64,000 bases of DNA from Seminavis robusta. Lineage: Eukaryota; Bacillariophyta; Bacillariophyceae; Naviculales; Naviculaceae. The DNA is taken from the NCBI GenBank assembly GCA_903772945.1, contig CAICTM010000483.1, positions 1-64,000 of the forward strand, written 5' to 3'. Of the stretch, positions 21,525 through 33,794 are shown in pieces. Position 1 is the stretch's first letter. The number at the start of each line of letters is the position of its first letter. The notes under the pieces are model-generated. The model was not told where the DNA came from. It saw only the letters and a program-made list of their open reading frames with translations, and did not search any database. The position numbers and the translations under genes are program-made.

Positions 21525-22585
21525 CTAAAAGTGATCATTTATATAGCCCATAATCGCAGAGGCCACACTATGCCACGCACATGTGGGCGGATGGGAAGGT
21601 GAAGCACTCGGGCTTTGTGCTGTCCAGGAGGTTGTCCATGGATATGTAATGAAACGGGATTCAAAGGTTTCCAGCACGGTTCTACTGACGGCATCTTGCA
21701 GTTCTTTGGCGGTTGCTTCGTCCAGGCTACTACTCCACCAAGTAATGAGTTTGGGATCCAAGAACCCCGTCATGCTGGAGTAGATTGTCAAGGCAGGCAG
21801 CCACATAGGTTCCCCTGGCACTGGGATGTGATCCATCGTCAGTATAAAGTGAAGAAAATAGTGTTCCATCATCCTCGGGAGTGATCCCCTGTGCTACCGC
21901 ATCATTGTAGATGGTCTGACAGACCAATCCCACTGGTGCCACATAGGGTCCAGTGTGGACGTTGCTTCCACATATCTCATATACCCCTCTGTCAATCGCC
22001 CTTGCATGGTGGAAAAAGTCTGGATAGATGTCAGTACAGTATTGCCAATGTCTCCGTTTCGTCGACCCCACGTCATGAAAAACATTGTTTGCCCACCAGT
22101 ATCATCATTAATGTAGTCATTCAATGTTGGGGCAGCGGCAAGGACCTGTCCCAATTGGATCCTTGCCAAAATCCGGGTATTTAACTTTGATCTTGCAGGA
22201 CAAATTACCCACTTCCATGCCAATGGCATGGCATGGCAATGAGAAGGTTTCGAATATTGTAACTTGCTGTTTCATCATTTTGTGCTTGTTCCAAATAAAT
22301 GACCTCCTAATGTTTGACCTCCCGGAGTATAACTGTCGACATGCAGGGCCATCCATTCTGGAATTCCTTGTTGCAGTATCCTCTGGAATGTATGTATTGG
22401 GGAGGGAATTGAAATCGGTGTAGCTGTTTCCTAGCCAGGAACAAAAAGTTGGGGTCTCCATCGTAGAAAGGAATACTGCTGGTTTGATGAGCGTGACAAC
22501 AAGGGAATGCTAATGATAGAAGCAGCAACAGCAGCAACTGAAATGGTACTGTAGAAAGAGACGGTGGTCTCCTCTGCAGTGTCAT
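21525..22585 (-). pseudogene. Secreted SGNH-hydrolase-like protein, decayed
   Basis: The ATG at 22583-22585 opens a signal peptide (VPFQLLLLLLLSLAFPCCHA). The first SGNH block follows, but the frame breaks inside it. A 4-bp CTAG insertion at 22431-22434 separates NFLFL from GNSYTDFNSLP. Further frame changes separate a PGGQTLGGHLFG segment, GGQTMFFMTWGRRNGD, TMQGRLTEGYMRYVEA, VAPVGLVCQTIYNDAV and the last block YTDDGSHPSARGTYVAAC, which holds the catalytic Asp and His. The blocks keep the order of bacterial-type SGNH hydrolases. At least four frame changes make a functional product unlikely. The start of decay may be the CTAG insertion, but order cannot be proved. Confidence 0.7.
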
Positions 22586-23040
22586 CTTGACCTGTGGTTT
22601 GGTGGTGTGGTTTGTCATTGTTCGTTCAAGCTCATTTAGGGCATGAATGAATTTGGCTGGCATTGCTTCCCACGTGATTGTTTCAGTCCCCTGAAGATTT
22701 TTGGACGCCGAGCCGGCCAAAATTTGAAGTGGCAGCCGAGAATGGAATTTATCGAAAGAGGACGGCAGAGACAAAGACAAAGACAAATCTCAGTCCATGG
22801 CATTCGCAGCGCTGTCCTCTTCCCTTGTGTGTCTACTCCAGTATTCCATTCGAGTGCTTGGCTTTGGTGAGAGCTGCTACTATTGAAGCTAGCTAGCTAA
22901 GGTGGCAAGTTATAGCCAACCGTCAAGAAAGTAGAAGAGACCGAGGTGATTGAGTGGAGGTCCAAAGAGCATTGTGCTTTTATTTTGGAATCCTTTTGGA
23001 TACTACTTGCAGAGAAGTGTGTAAAGAAGAGAAGATCATC
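22586..23040. other. Intergenic leader region of the DENN gene
   Basis: A CTAGCTAGCTAAGG word lies near 22890-22902. The DENN frame is open from 22954, but only with a GTG start; the first ATG in frame is at 23041. Confidence 0.5.
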
Positions 23041-26000
23041 ATGTCATCTCATCATCAGCAGCGACCATCGTCGTCGTCGTCTTCGTCGGCCATGCCACCC
23101 CGGTCATCGGCTCGCAGCAGTTTTTCCTCTTTATCAGGAGGAGCTGCAAATGCTACTACAAATGGTGGTGGAGGAGTCAATCGTCGTCGGTCTCCGTCAC
23201 CGCAACAACTCGCCCGGAGCCGTCGTACTTCCACTACTGGTAGTACCGCAAGCAGTACTGGCAGTACGAACAGCAGTGTGAGTTCGGTCCTGAGCAATTT
23301 GAAATTTGGACGATCGTCATCTCCTTCGGGCAGTGTGACGGGAGGTCACAAGCCGTGGCACAACAGTGATGAATTGGAAATGCTGCCTACTCGCAATATG
23401 CAGCATCAAACATCGGCTAGAACGACTCGAGTTGACTTGTCTTTGCAAGGAGGAACCGCCAAGGCAAGAAGCCGAAGCAGTAGTAGCGATCGCGAAGAAG
23501 ATGAATACGACAAGTACGGATTCTCCGATTGTTATCCCAAACAACATCATCCTACTACTGCACAGGCACAATCCACTACTAGCACTACCAGCACTACTAG
23601 TACCGAAGGAACACCCAAAAAAGACGATGCGTATGCGCGCTATTTACAGCAACGAGACAAAACATCCTATGCCAGATCTTCTTCCTTTACTGGTAATAGT
23701 ACTACCAATGGTCATGGAGACACAACAAACAACAACACTTCAGCTACTACTGCTACTAGTGCCAGCAGCATTACCAGTACTGCTGCCATGCCGAGAAGAA
23801 CCTCCAGTAACCCTACAAGACCACCCATGCGACCCAACAACACCGACACAATAATGGAACCAGAAGAAGATTCCGCAATCACCAGTGCCAGAAACATGAG
23901 AGCCAAACGATTGGCTCAACAAAAAGTTGCGTCCAGAGAGGCGGATCTTAGATTGCAATCACACAATCCGGCCGTACAGGCATATCTCGCAAGAAAGGAA
24001 AAGGAACGGGAGCACACTACCACTACTACTGCAACTAGCAGTCAATACTCCAGGAAACCAAAACATGATGACGACGACGACAATAAGGAAGAAAAACGAG
24101 ATGAACCATCCTATTCGGCTCGACAGAATCGACCACCAACGGCTTCGAGGCGTCCGACACACCAACAACAACCCAAGGCGGTGCAAGTACAGTCCAACAT
24201 GACAACTTATACCTATCAGTTTCAGCCACAACAAGCCAGTAGTAGTAGTGACAATGCTGCTACCAGTGATGCCAATAATACAACGTCAGTGACACGGGCG
24301 CGAAGACTGCTCCAATCGTCAGCTGCAGCAGCAAGTCCTTCGTCGTCTTTTCAGGACGAGTTCACCAAAAAGGAACAACCACCCACAACAACAACACGCA
24401 GATCGGCCCCATCCACTATTTTGTCAAATACAACCACAACAGCTTCTGACGTCAAAACATCTCACAGTCGCAACAACAGTGCTGGAAGTACTTCCAGTTA
24501 CTCGTCCCTCAAACCACAGCCATTTGTGCGAACATCATCCGCACCACACACTGCCAGCAATACGACAACAACTACTCATGGTCGATCCAGCAGCTCTGGG
24601 AGCATTGGGCATTATCAATCCAGTATTCCATCGGCCTGGGAAAATTATTCCAAAGATGCGGGTATCCCGCCACGAGCATCCGCCACCACATCAATGATTA
24701 ATGCCGTGGCGGATCCACCCAGAATTCAACGCAAAACCAGTAGTCCAAGGACAAGCACAAACAGTAATACTGACACTATCCATAACAATTCGACCTATTC
24801 GGATTGTTCCGTCACTCGAGCCAGGCGGTTGTTGTCGGAAGGAAAAGAACGACACTCCAATACTAATACACCCCTCATGAACACCACCACGACAACCACA
24901 AATACTCCTCCTGCTGCGTCTTTGGCAAGGCCGCCCAGTGCTGCTGGAAGATCATCATCCGCAAACAGCAGATCCGTGTCCACCCCGTCCATGGATGCAG
25001 CGAGAAGAACGTCGTCTGGCGGCAGCAGCAACAACCATGACAATAATAATACTGCCGTCACAACCATTCCTCGTCCGCTCCAGTCCATTCAGATGGGACA
25101 GGATGACTGGAGTGTCCGAGTGTGTGTCATTTCTGCTGTCGATTTCCCAGTCCACGTGGTACCCAATATGCCACTCTCACCCGTATTGAAAATTGGATTG
25201 GTTTCCATGATGCCCAATGGCAAGGAACGACTGTTGCGAGAGATTGATCGCAAGGGATTGGGAGCCGTGTCGGAACAAATGAGATGTACAACGACCAAAT
25301 TACTCAGCAAACGCGACAATGGAGCCGTCGAATTTCACGAAGAATTACGATGGGATAATGTCGCACTCAAACAACAAACGCAGGGTGATTCTTCCTATTT
25401 GGCATTGGCCGTGGAATTATGCGCTCGTGGAGTCCTACGACCGGCCAATCTGCACGAATCGCCACCGCCACCGGTTCTTAGTAGTCCTTCCAGCAAGGGT
25501 TTTAGTCCTCTACGAGCCCGAGCCGGGACACCCCAAGGACGACAGAGTCCGGAATCACTCCAAGATGTCAACAACCCCAACAATGCTGCTGCGGCGGCAC
25601 CCGTTCGACCAGGAGGTCGAATCGTCAACATGTTTCGTAAATCGGGACGCAAGGGCAAAACCGATTCGGCGGCCATGGAATCGGCACAAGCGGCGGCGGC
25701 AGTGGCCAAGTTGCTCGTGGAAGGATCCACATCGCCAATGACGCCAGGACCTGCCATGACGTCCCCAAGTGGGGCACTGAATGCTCCACCGCCACCTGTC
25801 ACCGGGCAACAAGGAGGACGGACAACGTCGTCATCGTCGTCGGTGCCCACTCCACAGGAATGGGATGTTACATTGCGAGCACAGCCCGAAACTTCTTCAT
25901 CATCAGACTCTGTCGTCATGACGGATGACATTCGTCTGGGTAGTCTCATTATTCCCTTGACAGAGATGGACGATCTGAAACGACTGTTGCGTGATCGGAG

Positions 26001-29000
26001 TCAACCGGCACGGTTGGAAAAATGGTTTGAAGTTCAAAACATGAATGCTGCCGTGATGAATGCCAGCAACACGACTCCAAACTCAGCATCGTCGCCGCGG
26101 CAGTGGTTACGAGGTAGCGATCGTGGAGCAGATGGTGGTGGATCAGCACCCGGATCTCGCAGCCAATCGCCCAACATTAGTGGCCGAGCACGGCGGAATC
26201 CGAGTATTTTGCTGGAGTTATCCCTGTATGCACCAGAAGTTTTGGACGATAGCGAAGATGAGATGGACGAAGACGACATGGAAGAGGAGGCCGACAGTGC
26301 GCCGAGGTCGGTGCCAGTGGCAAAGTCGTTTGCGAAACGAACCACGATGCAAGTGCGACACCAATTGCAACTGCAGAGTAGGAATGCTGCCATGAATGCC
26401 GCCAACAACAGCAAAAGCCCGACTCGGGACAGCCGCGATGAAGCAAAACAGGCATCCCAGGCAAGGTCCCAGGACCCAGTTCTTGAGCCTGGGATTATTG
26501 ATTTTATCAGTGTAGTTGGTGCACGTGATATTGGGGATCAGAAACAAGACGATGGAAGCAAGGGTTGGGTACAATCGACTCCCGAGTGCTGCGTCTTGGA
26601 ACAGTTTCCGCCTACAGAGGACTTTCACCTGCATCAAAATCGCAACCGTTCAGCTCGATTGCCACAAAAAGTTGAATGGTTTTGCTTTCCTGATGGTGTC
26701 AAGCTGTGGCGTGGCACTCAGCCTCCCTCTGCATCCGACTTTTTATCGCAACAGCAGCAGCAGCAGGTTTCCCCCATCATGACACCGTCACAAATCATGG
26801 TGTCAGAGGCTGAATCTACCTCGCTCGCATTATTCGACGCCTATCTGAATTGCACTACATCGTTCAATTGGTTCGTCATTGCATCCAATTCGGACGATTA
26901 TGGTTCTCACACGCAAAAGACGTACGGGGCTGTGATCCGATTCTACGTCCCAGCGCCAATGGGCATTGACCCAACCCAAGATGATTTTGCACAAACACTC
27001 ATGGGCGGAGTTCGAGAGGAAGAAGACGAAGAGTCGGACATGTGGTTGGACCCAAATCCTGAGCAAGAGCAGCCACGAGGCATGTTCGGTGGCAAAGGAG
27101 GAAAGAAGGAAAAGAAGCGTCTTTGGGTTCCAATTGGAATTTGCGTGACGGCGTCGTTGCCCATTGTGGGCATTATGGAAGCTGTTCTAATGCGATGTTG
27201 TGAGATGCTGGCCAGTCGACCCAAGATTGTCCCGACTGAAAAGAACAAGATACACAACATGATTCAGCGGCATCTTGCGAACCTGATTTTGAATTTCCAA
27301 AAACCTAAAGCTGGTGCAGTGAACTGTTCAGTGCCCTTCTTGTTGGGAGAACCCGTTCAAGTACGGTTGCCACCAAGATCTGGACTGCCGCCACTGCCAC
27401 ATGGGAATGCCGTGGCCAGCGTTTGCCGACTATTGGGACCGGAGGGCTTCATCTTTGTTTTAGCGGCACTCCTGACCGAATCGAAAATCCTGCTTCACTC
27501 ACACAATCCAGCCAATTGTGCCATGGTGGCAGAAGTCATGACAGCCCTTATCTACCCGTTCTGTTGGTCTTTACCTTATATTCCAGTCCTTCCAATGGGC
27601 ATGTTGGAATTTATCGAAGCACCCTTGTCGTACCTGTTGGGGATCCCGTCTTGTTGTTTGGAACAGAACATGGTAGATCCCATGGTTTTGGATGATGTTG
27701 TCGTGGTTGATTTGGACACGGGGTTCTCCTCTCCAAACTGGTATGTGTTGCATCGACTCTTTCTTTGAGTTTCTTCCTGCTAAGATGCTTTTGTAAACTG
27801 ACTTGCACTGTTGCTTATTGTTCATTGGGCAGGAAAACCACCACTACAAAGTACAAATCACCGACGCCCTTGCCTTCATTGGTTGCCAGCAACATTTCAA
27901 GAGCTGTCTACCGACTTTTGCGCGCATTAGAGAATGAGCACGAATTCGGTGAAAGACACAGCCACGCAGTGTCAAATGCATCGGATCGTCTACCTCGCAT
28001 CCAACCAGAATCAAAGGCAGAGCGAGAGTTTCGAATTGCCATTGCCCTTGAAATGGGTGGCCTTGTGCGAGGATATCAAGATTGCCTCGTCTTTGTTTCG
28101 ACTTCGCAACCTGTTTTTAATAGGGAGAAATTTCTAAAACGAGCTCCGGCCTTGTTCATTGAGGAGCCCTCTGGTGGTGCTATTGGAAGCCGCGCAAACA
28201 AAGTCAAGACCAATCGAAGGATCCTATCTTCCCGATCGAAACGATTCCTCTCAATACTGGTTAATTGCCAGCATTTCCATCAGTTCCTTGAAATGCTACG
28301 GAGCGAAGAGTGTGCGTTCTTCCACGAGGTCATGGAGATGTGGATCAAAGGCGACGAGAGCAGTAAGAATAGCGAAGGCAGCGTCTTTGAAAGCAGCTCG
28401 TCGTTTGACCATACCAGGGCCATCGGTCACCTCAGCAAGAGTCTACAAACCTTGGAGGATAAGGTGTCTACTTTCGAAGTCACCCAGATACACAGCAACA
28501 AACCGAACGGATCTAATCCTGAAGATGACGTCTTGCAAGACGAGGATTACCAAGTCTTGAGCAGAGATTGTCGTTTCCCGAGGAACTTGTTGCAGCAGAT
28601 TGATCTTGGCGCCAACTCGGCCGACCAGGACAGTGATGCTGCGAATGCGGCGTCAAAGTCATCCCAGAATCAGGGAGTACACCACGCCAGTCTTTCTGTC
28701 CAATACTTGGTCGAATTGGAGAAGAATCCTTGGCGGTACAGAAATATGTTTGATATTTCAGTGCCTAAAGCGGAAGGAGCAGAGCCGACTCCAGTAAGCG
28801 AAATAATTGCAGGTAACCAGTCAGTGCTAGTACGGGAAAAGCTGAAGCTTTCTGATGCACTCGGCGAGCGAAAGTTCCGAGCTTGGAAGATGTCAAGAGA
28901 CCAGATGGGCGAGGAAGGAGACCCGAGTGCAGGCAATTCCGTCGAGGACAGTCTGATGAAGCCCGGAGACTTTGGAACGTCGTTGGACCTTGCAAGCCTA

Positions 29001-32000
29001 ATGACTTCGGCGACGGAAGATACCTTTTCAGAGACTTCGTCACAGTCTTCGTTGGCCAACGCTTCAATCAATTCCCGTGGAGCCGCCGGCAACCCACGAT
29101 CTAGCCTCACACCGGAGCAACAGCGAGTTGCAAATGCCAAAGATCGAGATGTACTGAGACGGTGCCTAGAGAAAGCGTATGCTGCCAAACCCAGCCAACA
29201 GCAAGATTCTCAAGCAATGTCGGACATCTTCACCCATCATGGCCGCGATTTGGTTGCAGAGGCTGAAGTGGCGCTGCGGAACCCCTCTGCCCAACACTTT
29301 TTGCTTTCTCTTCTGAGCAAACGATCCAAATTGGACGAGCAGCAAAAGCAGCTTCAGAGTCGGGGTTCCACTGAACGGCGAAACAGTCGCCGACTCAGCA
29401 ATGCCAACTCCATCTCTAGCAGCCGCCTGGAGCCCATTGCCTTTGAATGCGTTGTGCGTCTCTGCTGTGCAATGTTGGATTCTTGCATGGAGACCAAGGA
29501 CTACGAACCAGCATACTTGTTATTGTGTCACACAGCTGGATTGTTCACTCTACAACCCGAAAGCATGAACGATACCGGTCTGAACAATGACGGAAACGCT
29601 GACGACGGTGCAGGCAGTGTCCCTCAGCCCATGTACATGACAGCCAGAATAGGTTTGCACCCCCTATTTGCAGATTTGGGGCTGTGGCAGAAAGTGATGA
29701 GTTTGCATTTGGCAGAAAAGCAGTCCAGCCTGGCGGCAAGCGACAGGTTACCCAACGATAAGAGCGACAGGGTCAGTAGTGGAGGCGACTCTTTGCAATC
29801 CCTGTCGCGTTCCGAGAGTTTTGAAAATGACTTGCCTTCCAGCAACGACGACGACAAGCAGTACGAGGCAGCCGTTGCAACCTTGTATGAAATGCTGGGC
29901 TACGGAATTCCGGCCGAAGAGCTAGCGAGATTTGCCACCAAGGTGAGCCAGTCGCAGGGCTGGTTTGGCCCGGGCAGTGAACGAGGACAATCGCTCCTAT
30001 TGTTAGCAAGACGTCTGAGCATGCGCAGAGAGCTGGCTGAAAATGGTGGCGTAGCCCCTGGGGAAACTGGAGACTTGGATATCATGCGGAATAGAACAAA
30101 TACCGAAGACAGCAAGGAAATGATGATGGAAAGAGACTTGATTGAGAGCAGCCGGATTGACGATGATGATGACGACGAAATCGAATATGAGATTCTGGAA
30201 GTTGGCTGGTGTCATCCAGCGGCTCCGCCGGCCGCTACTGCAGCTGGAGCAAAGGGATCCTCGACAGCTTCTAACTCTACCGCCAGTTCGGTAGCCTTGC
30301 GCGGCGGTGGACAACAAACCGAATACATGAATCGCTCGGCTGTTACGGCCCTGGCCACATTTGGTCCATCCGTGGTAGTATCTGGTGGTTTGGATGGAGG
30401 CGTTTTCCTGGCTCACACAGCCCCACGGAACGAAGACGATCGCGCTGATTTGTCATCTAGTAATCACCCTAGCGCTGTGGTTCGGGGGATCCATCTTGAC
30501 TGGGGGAGTTCTGGGAGCAGAGCGATTCCTGGATCGACAGTGGTGTCTTCTGCGGACGGTGAATACGGCGTCGGAGCGGTTAGTTGCTTGGCTGCCGCAA
30601 CCGGAGCAGGTGGGCATCATCATCGGACGCAGGCAAGTTCTCAAGCCACCAAAGATGTTCTTGGTCTGATGGATGACGAAGATATGATCAGGGAAATGGA
30701 GGACAGCCGTGTAATTGCTGGCACTACTTGTGGCGACTTGAGAATATGGTCCGTCAAAGATGTCTACGCCGCTATATATGCAGCACATTCAGGGGAAGAT
30801 GGCGGCGGCGGAGACTCTCACCGGACTGCCCATCCTAGCGACGCGTCGTCTAGCTTTATCCCGGCCACACCCACACGACGACGGTTGGGTGGATCAACCA
30901 CCAGCGAGTCTGGTGGTACTGGAGGCAGCAACAACCCTTTTAACCGGCTCAAGTTCTCGCTTCGTGGACGGGCTTTGTCGGGTCATCGTGGTGGTGTTAC
31001 GTGTGTGGATGTCCCATCACATGTTTACCGGCCCGATTCGGTTGTGACTGGTGGTGCCGATGGCTTGATCAAGTTGTGGTCGTTGAGAACCTCCACAGTG
31101 GGACGCCGTGATCATACATCCTTCGTTACCACCGCATCGTCTGGATCATCTGCTGGCCAATTGGGTCGACGCCTTGCCGCCAATCGAGGAGGAGACGCGT
31201 TGAGTGTTCTGAGTGGTCACGGTGGCAGAATCCTCTGCGTGAAAACAGCCTGGCACGGAGATCGATTATTGAGTGGCGGTGCTGATCGCACCATTCGAAT
31301 CTGGGACATGATGTCGGGAAGCAGTGGGGGTGGAACAACAGCATTGAGCGGCAGTTCAGATGCAGCCTGCTTGCATACGTTGTCCGGTCACTTTGGCTGG
31401 GTAACACACGTGCAGTATTGGGGACCGAATACCATCGTGTCGGGATCCACCGATCGATCCATTGCGTTATGGGATCCTCGTGTGCGGAACTCTCCTTTGT
31501 TTGTTCTTCGGCACCATCACGCACCCATCTCGGATATTATGGTCGGTTCCCGGACTGATCCCTTGATGGTGAGCGCTGCCAGTGATGGAAGTGTGACGAC
31601 CTGGGATTTCCGGTCTCTTTCGGGTGCAGCAGCTGCTCTTCAACAGCAGAACGAAAGCAACAATACAACTGGTGCTGATCCGCCATCAGCTGCTGGAAGC
31701 AAGCATTGCAAAGTGGTTCGCCACCCCGCAGCCATTATGAATTTGAGTGGTCCTTCGGACCGTTTGTCGTTGGCACGATCCGGTCCTGTGATGTTATCTC
31801 GTGGGGATCGTCTCCACAAGAGGACGGTTCTGAGTGCGGGGAGCGACGCCATGATGCGCGAATGGGATATCTCGACGGGTCGATTGTTAAAGGAATGGAA
31901 CAGCGGTCATTGTGATGCCCTGTCGAGTTTGACCTCTGTTGCGACAGCCTCGTCCAACACGTTGCTAGGAGTGGGTTCAGAACCCGAGGGGCAGTCGTCT

Positions 32001-32075
32001 GTTGGTGGCACCATAACGAGTTCCTGGGACGGGACTATTCGAATGCGAAAACGCGTTTCCAAGCGTTACCGGTAG
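23041..32075 (+). CDS. Giant DENN-domain protein with C-terminal WD40 repeats (SCD1-like)
   Basis: Two exons (23041-27740, 27833-32075) are joined over a 92-bp GTATGT...CAG intron, giving about 2980 residues. The first about 680 residues are low complexity (Ser, Thr, Asn). A C2-like beta segment follows (WSVRVCVISAVDF and later LGSLIIPL). The uDENN part (about 1150-1370) has VEWFCFPDG, IRFYVP and WVPIGICVTASLP. The cDENN part (about 1430-1560) has CRLLGPEGFIFVLAALLTES and LIYPFCWSLPYIPVLP. The dDENN part is in exon 2. At least six WD40 repeats fill about 2400-2975 (SGGADRTIRIWD, SGSTDRSIALWDP). Plant SCD1 has DENN plus WD40 and is involved in Rab activation in exocytosis and cytokinesis, so a Rab-GEF role is likely. 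The length is far above plant SCD1 because of the disordered head and linkers. Confidence 0.85.
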
Positions 32076-32339
32076 TGGTGGTCTTAGGATGAGGTTGTAC
32101 TAAGTTACTAATGGTATGAAATGGTCCAATGACAGAGGCAGCATCGTGGTTAATAAAAAGATTCATAATAATAGAGTCGGATTACGATAACAGCAGCTAG
32201 ATTCAGTCATCCACCCAGCGCTTGCAAAGCTTCCACACTGATGCATTGACGGTGAGGCAGCGGCGACCCAAGCCGGTTCCAAAATACATATCATCTCGGG
32301 GCTAGCTAGCCAGGCTCGATCTTCATGATGGCCCTTTAA
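32076..32339. other. Convergent intergenic region
   Basis: Only 264 bp separate the stops of the DENN and BTB genes. AATAAA-like words (TTAATAAAAAG near 32150) may serve 3'-end formation. GGCTAGCTAGCC occurs near 32300. Confidence 0.5.
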
Positions 32340-33794
32340 TTAAGGCTCAATAATTCCCACCGTGGCACCGTGACTGTCACCATCATCCGTTTCGTCCTCC
32401 CCAGCTTCCACCCTGCGCCTAGTACGCCTGACTCTTCGTGCCAAATCAGCATCATCTCTTAGGACGGCTCTTGTCACAGTTGTATTACAGCCGAGAACTG
32501 GGCAAGGGCACTGACGACCTCCCTTGGATCGGATATATGCCAGGATTCCCTCCCGAGAGTAGGAATGCAGGCAAGTTGAACAAGTCACAGGATCTTCCAT
32601 CCACTGGGCTGTAATGCAGCACTTGCACTTGCTGATAGTATTCTCGTTGTTAAGCGCAGGAAACCTGTCGTCTTCGGGAGCACTGGCACTATGACAGAGA
32701 ACGTCAAACAAAAATGCTGCTCCCAGCTTGGACATGGGGCCCTTCACCTCCAGTTTCTCCTTCATAGACATGCCTCCCCAGTGCTTGCCCAGAGCAACGG
32801 CGCATCTCTTTTGTAGACATGACAATGAGGACTGTTTATCATTCTGATTGCTATTGCCACCTTCGTCCTGTCGGCGTAGCAACTCATCTTCAATCAAACA
32901 GAGACGTAGCGCAAATGATGGGTCAATTCGTTTTAGCTTGGACGGAGCCGTGAGAACCTGGAATTTTTTGAGACCCAAGCTTTCAGAATGGACAATGCAA
33001 ACCTTTTCCACCAGCTTGCTAAGGTGGGGTTGTTTCAGCTTGGATGCGGTAAGTGTTGTGAGAGCCTGCAACTTTTCGATATCCAAGCTGTCGCAATGGA
33101 CACGGTATACCGCTTGAACAAGTTTGCTAAGGTGGGGACAATGTTCAGTCTCATCTGGAATGAAGCGGATAACATCAACCCAAAAGTCAAAATCAACACA
33201 GAGGTCAACAAGGTCGGCAAGATCCATTCCAGGGTTGACTAAGACCCTAGCACAATGCTTTGCGCACAAACTCAACATGGTTTGGTTGCGAAGCTCTTTG
33301 GCTCTGAGGTAGTCACGTCCAAGCCCTTCAGAAGTTGTAAGAAAAATGATATTTTCTTGGCAAAAGAAGTCTTCCACATCCTTTCGTAACTGGGCAATTT
33401 CAAAGTACTCTCCCAAGGAATGCATTGCAATAACGTCTTTGGAGGCAAATAGCAGCCTTGTTGCGGAGCCATAAAGATAGTCCAGAACAGCAGGGAAAAG
33501 AGAGGCAGTGGACTTGTGCAGTTCAATGCGACTGGTGCATTCTTGAGATTCTTGAAATGCATTCTTGAACGTCTTGGCAAAGTAACCACTCTTGCGATCT
33601 CCATGTGCCAAGATGCATTTGTGGACATGGTAGGTCGTGGCTTGTTCCTTGTTGTCACCATCCGTAAAAGTAATCACGATGGTCCAATCACTAAAGGTTT
33701 CTTGTGGATCTCCTCTCCAAAAGAAGCCATCTACGCCTCGCTTGCCGCTCGGTTCCTCTGCGGATGAATGCGACGCTGCTGCGCGTTTCGACAT
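32340..33794 (-). CDS. BTB-domain protein with a C-terminal SP-RING (Nse2/Mms21-like) zinc finger
   Basis: 484 residues from the ATG at 33792-33794; the frame is open further upstream but only with a TTG. A BTB domain spans about 25-150 (FSDWTIVITF, YHVHKCILAHGDRKSGYF, FPAVLDYLYGS). A helical region has two related copies of about 36 residues (PHLSKLVQAVYRVHCDSLD and PHLSKLVEKVCIVHSESLG). The C-terminus reads CKCCITAQWMEDPVTC, then SYSREGILAYI and CPCPVLGCNTTVTR. This is close to the SP-RING of SUMO ligase Nse2 (DPV, HSYSR, CPVxGC), although a U-box-like reading is possible. BTB domains often recruit cullin-3; the combination suggests a ubiquitin or SUMO ligase subunit. Substrate unknown. Confidence 0.7.
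   Translation of the reverse strand: MSKRAAASHSSAEEPSGKRGVDGFFWRGDPQETFSDWTIVITFTDGDNKEQATTYHVHKCILAHGDRKSGYFAKTFKNAFQESQECTSRIELHKSTASLFPAVLDYLYGSATRLLFASKDVIAMHSLGEYFEIAQLRKDVEDFFCQENIIFLTTSEGLGRDYLRAKELRNQTMLSLCAKHCARVLVNPGMDLADLVDLCVDFDFWVDVIRFIPDETEHCPHLSKLVQAVYRVHCDSLDIEKLQALTTLTASKLKQPHLSKLVEKVCIVHSESLGLKKFQVLTAPSKLKRIDPSFALRLCLIEDELLRRQDEGGNSNQNDKQSSLSCLQKRCAVALGKHWGGMSMKEKLEVKGPMSKLGAAFLFDVLCHSASAPEDDRFPALNNENTISKCKCCITAQWMEDPVTCSTCLHSYSREGILAYIRSKGGRQCPCPVLGCNTTVTRAVLRDDADLARRVRRTRRRVEAGEDETDDGDSHGATVGIIEP

Noticed and set aside
22954-23040. A 29-residue N-terminal extension of the DENN protein
   Set aside because: It depends on a GTG start; the ATG at 23041 is the first plausible start.
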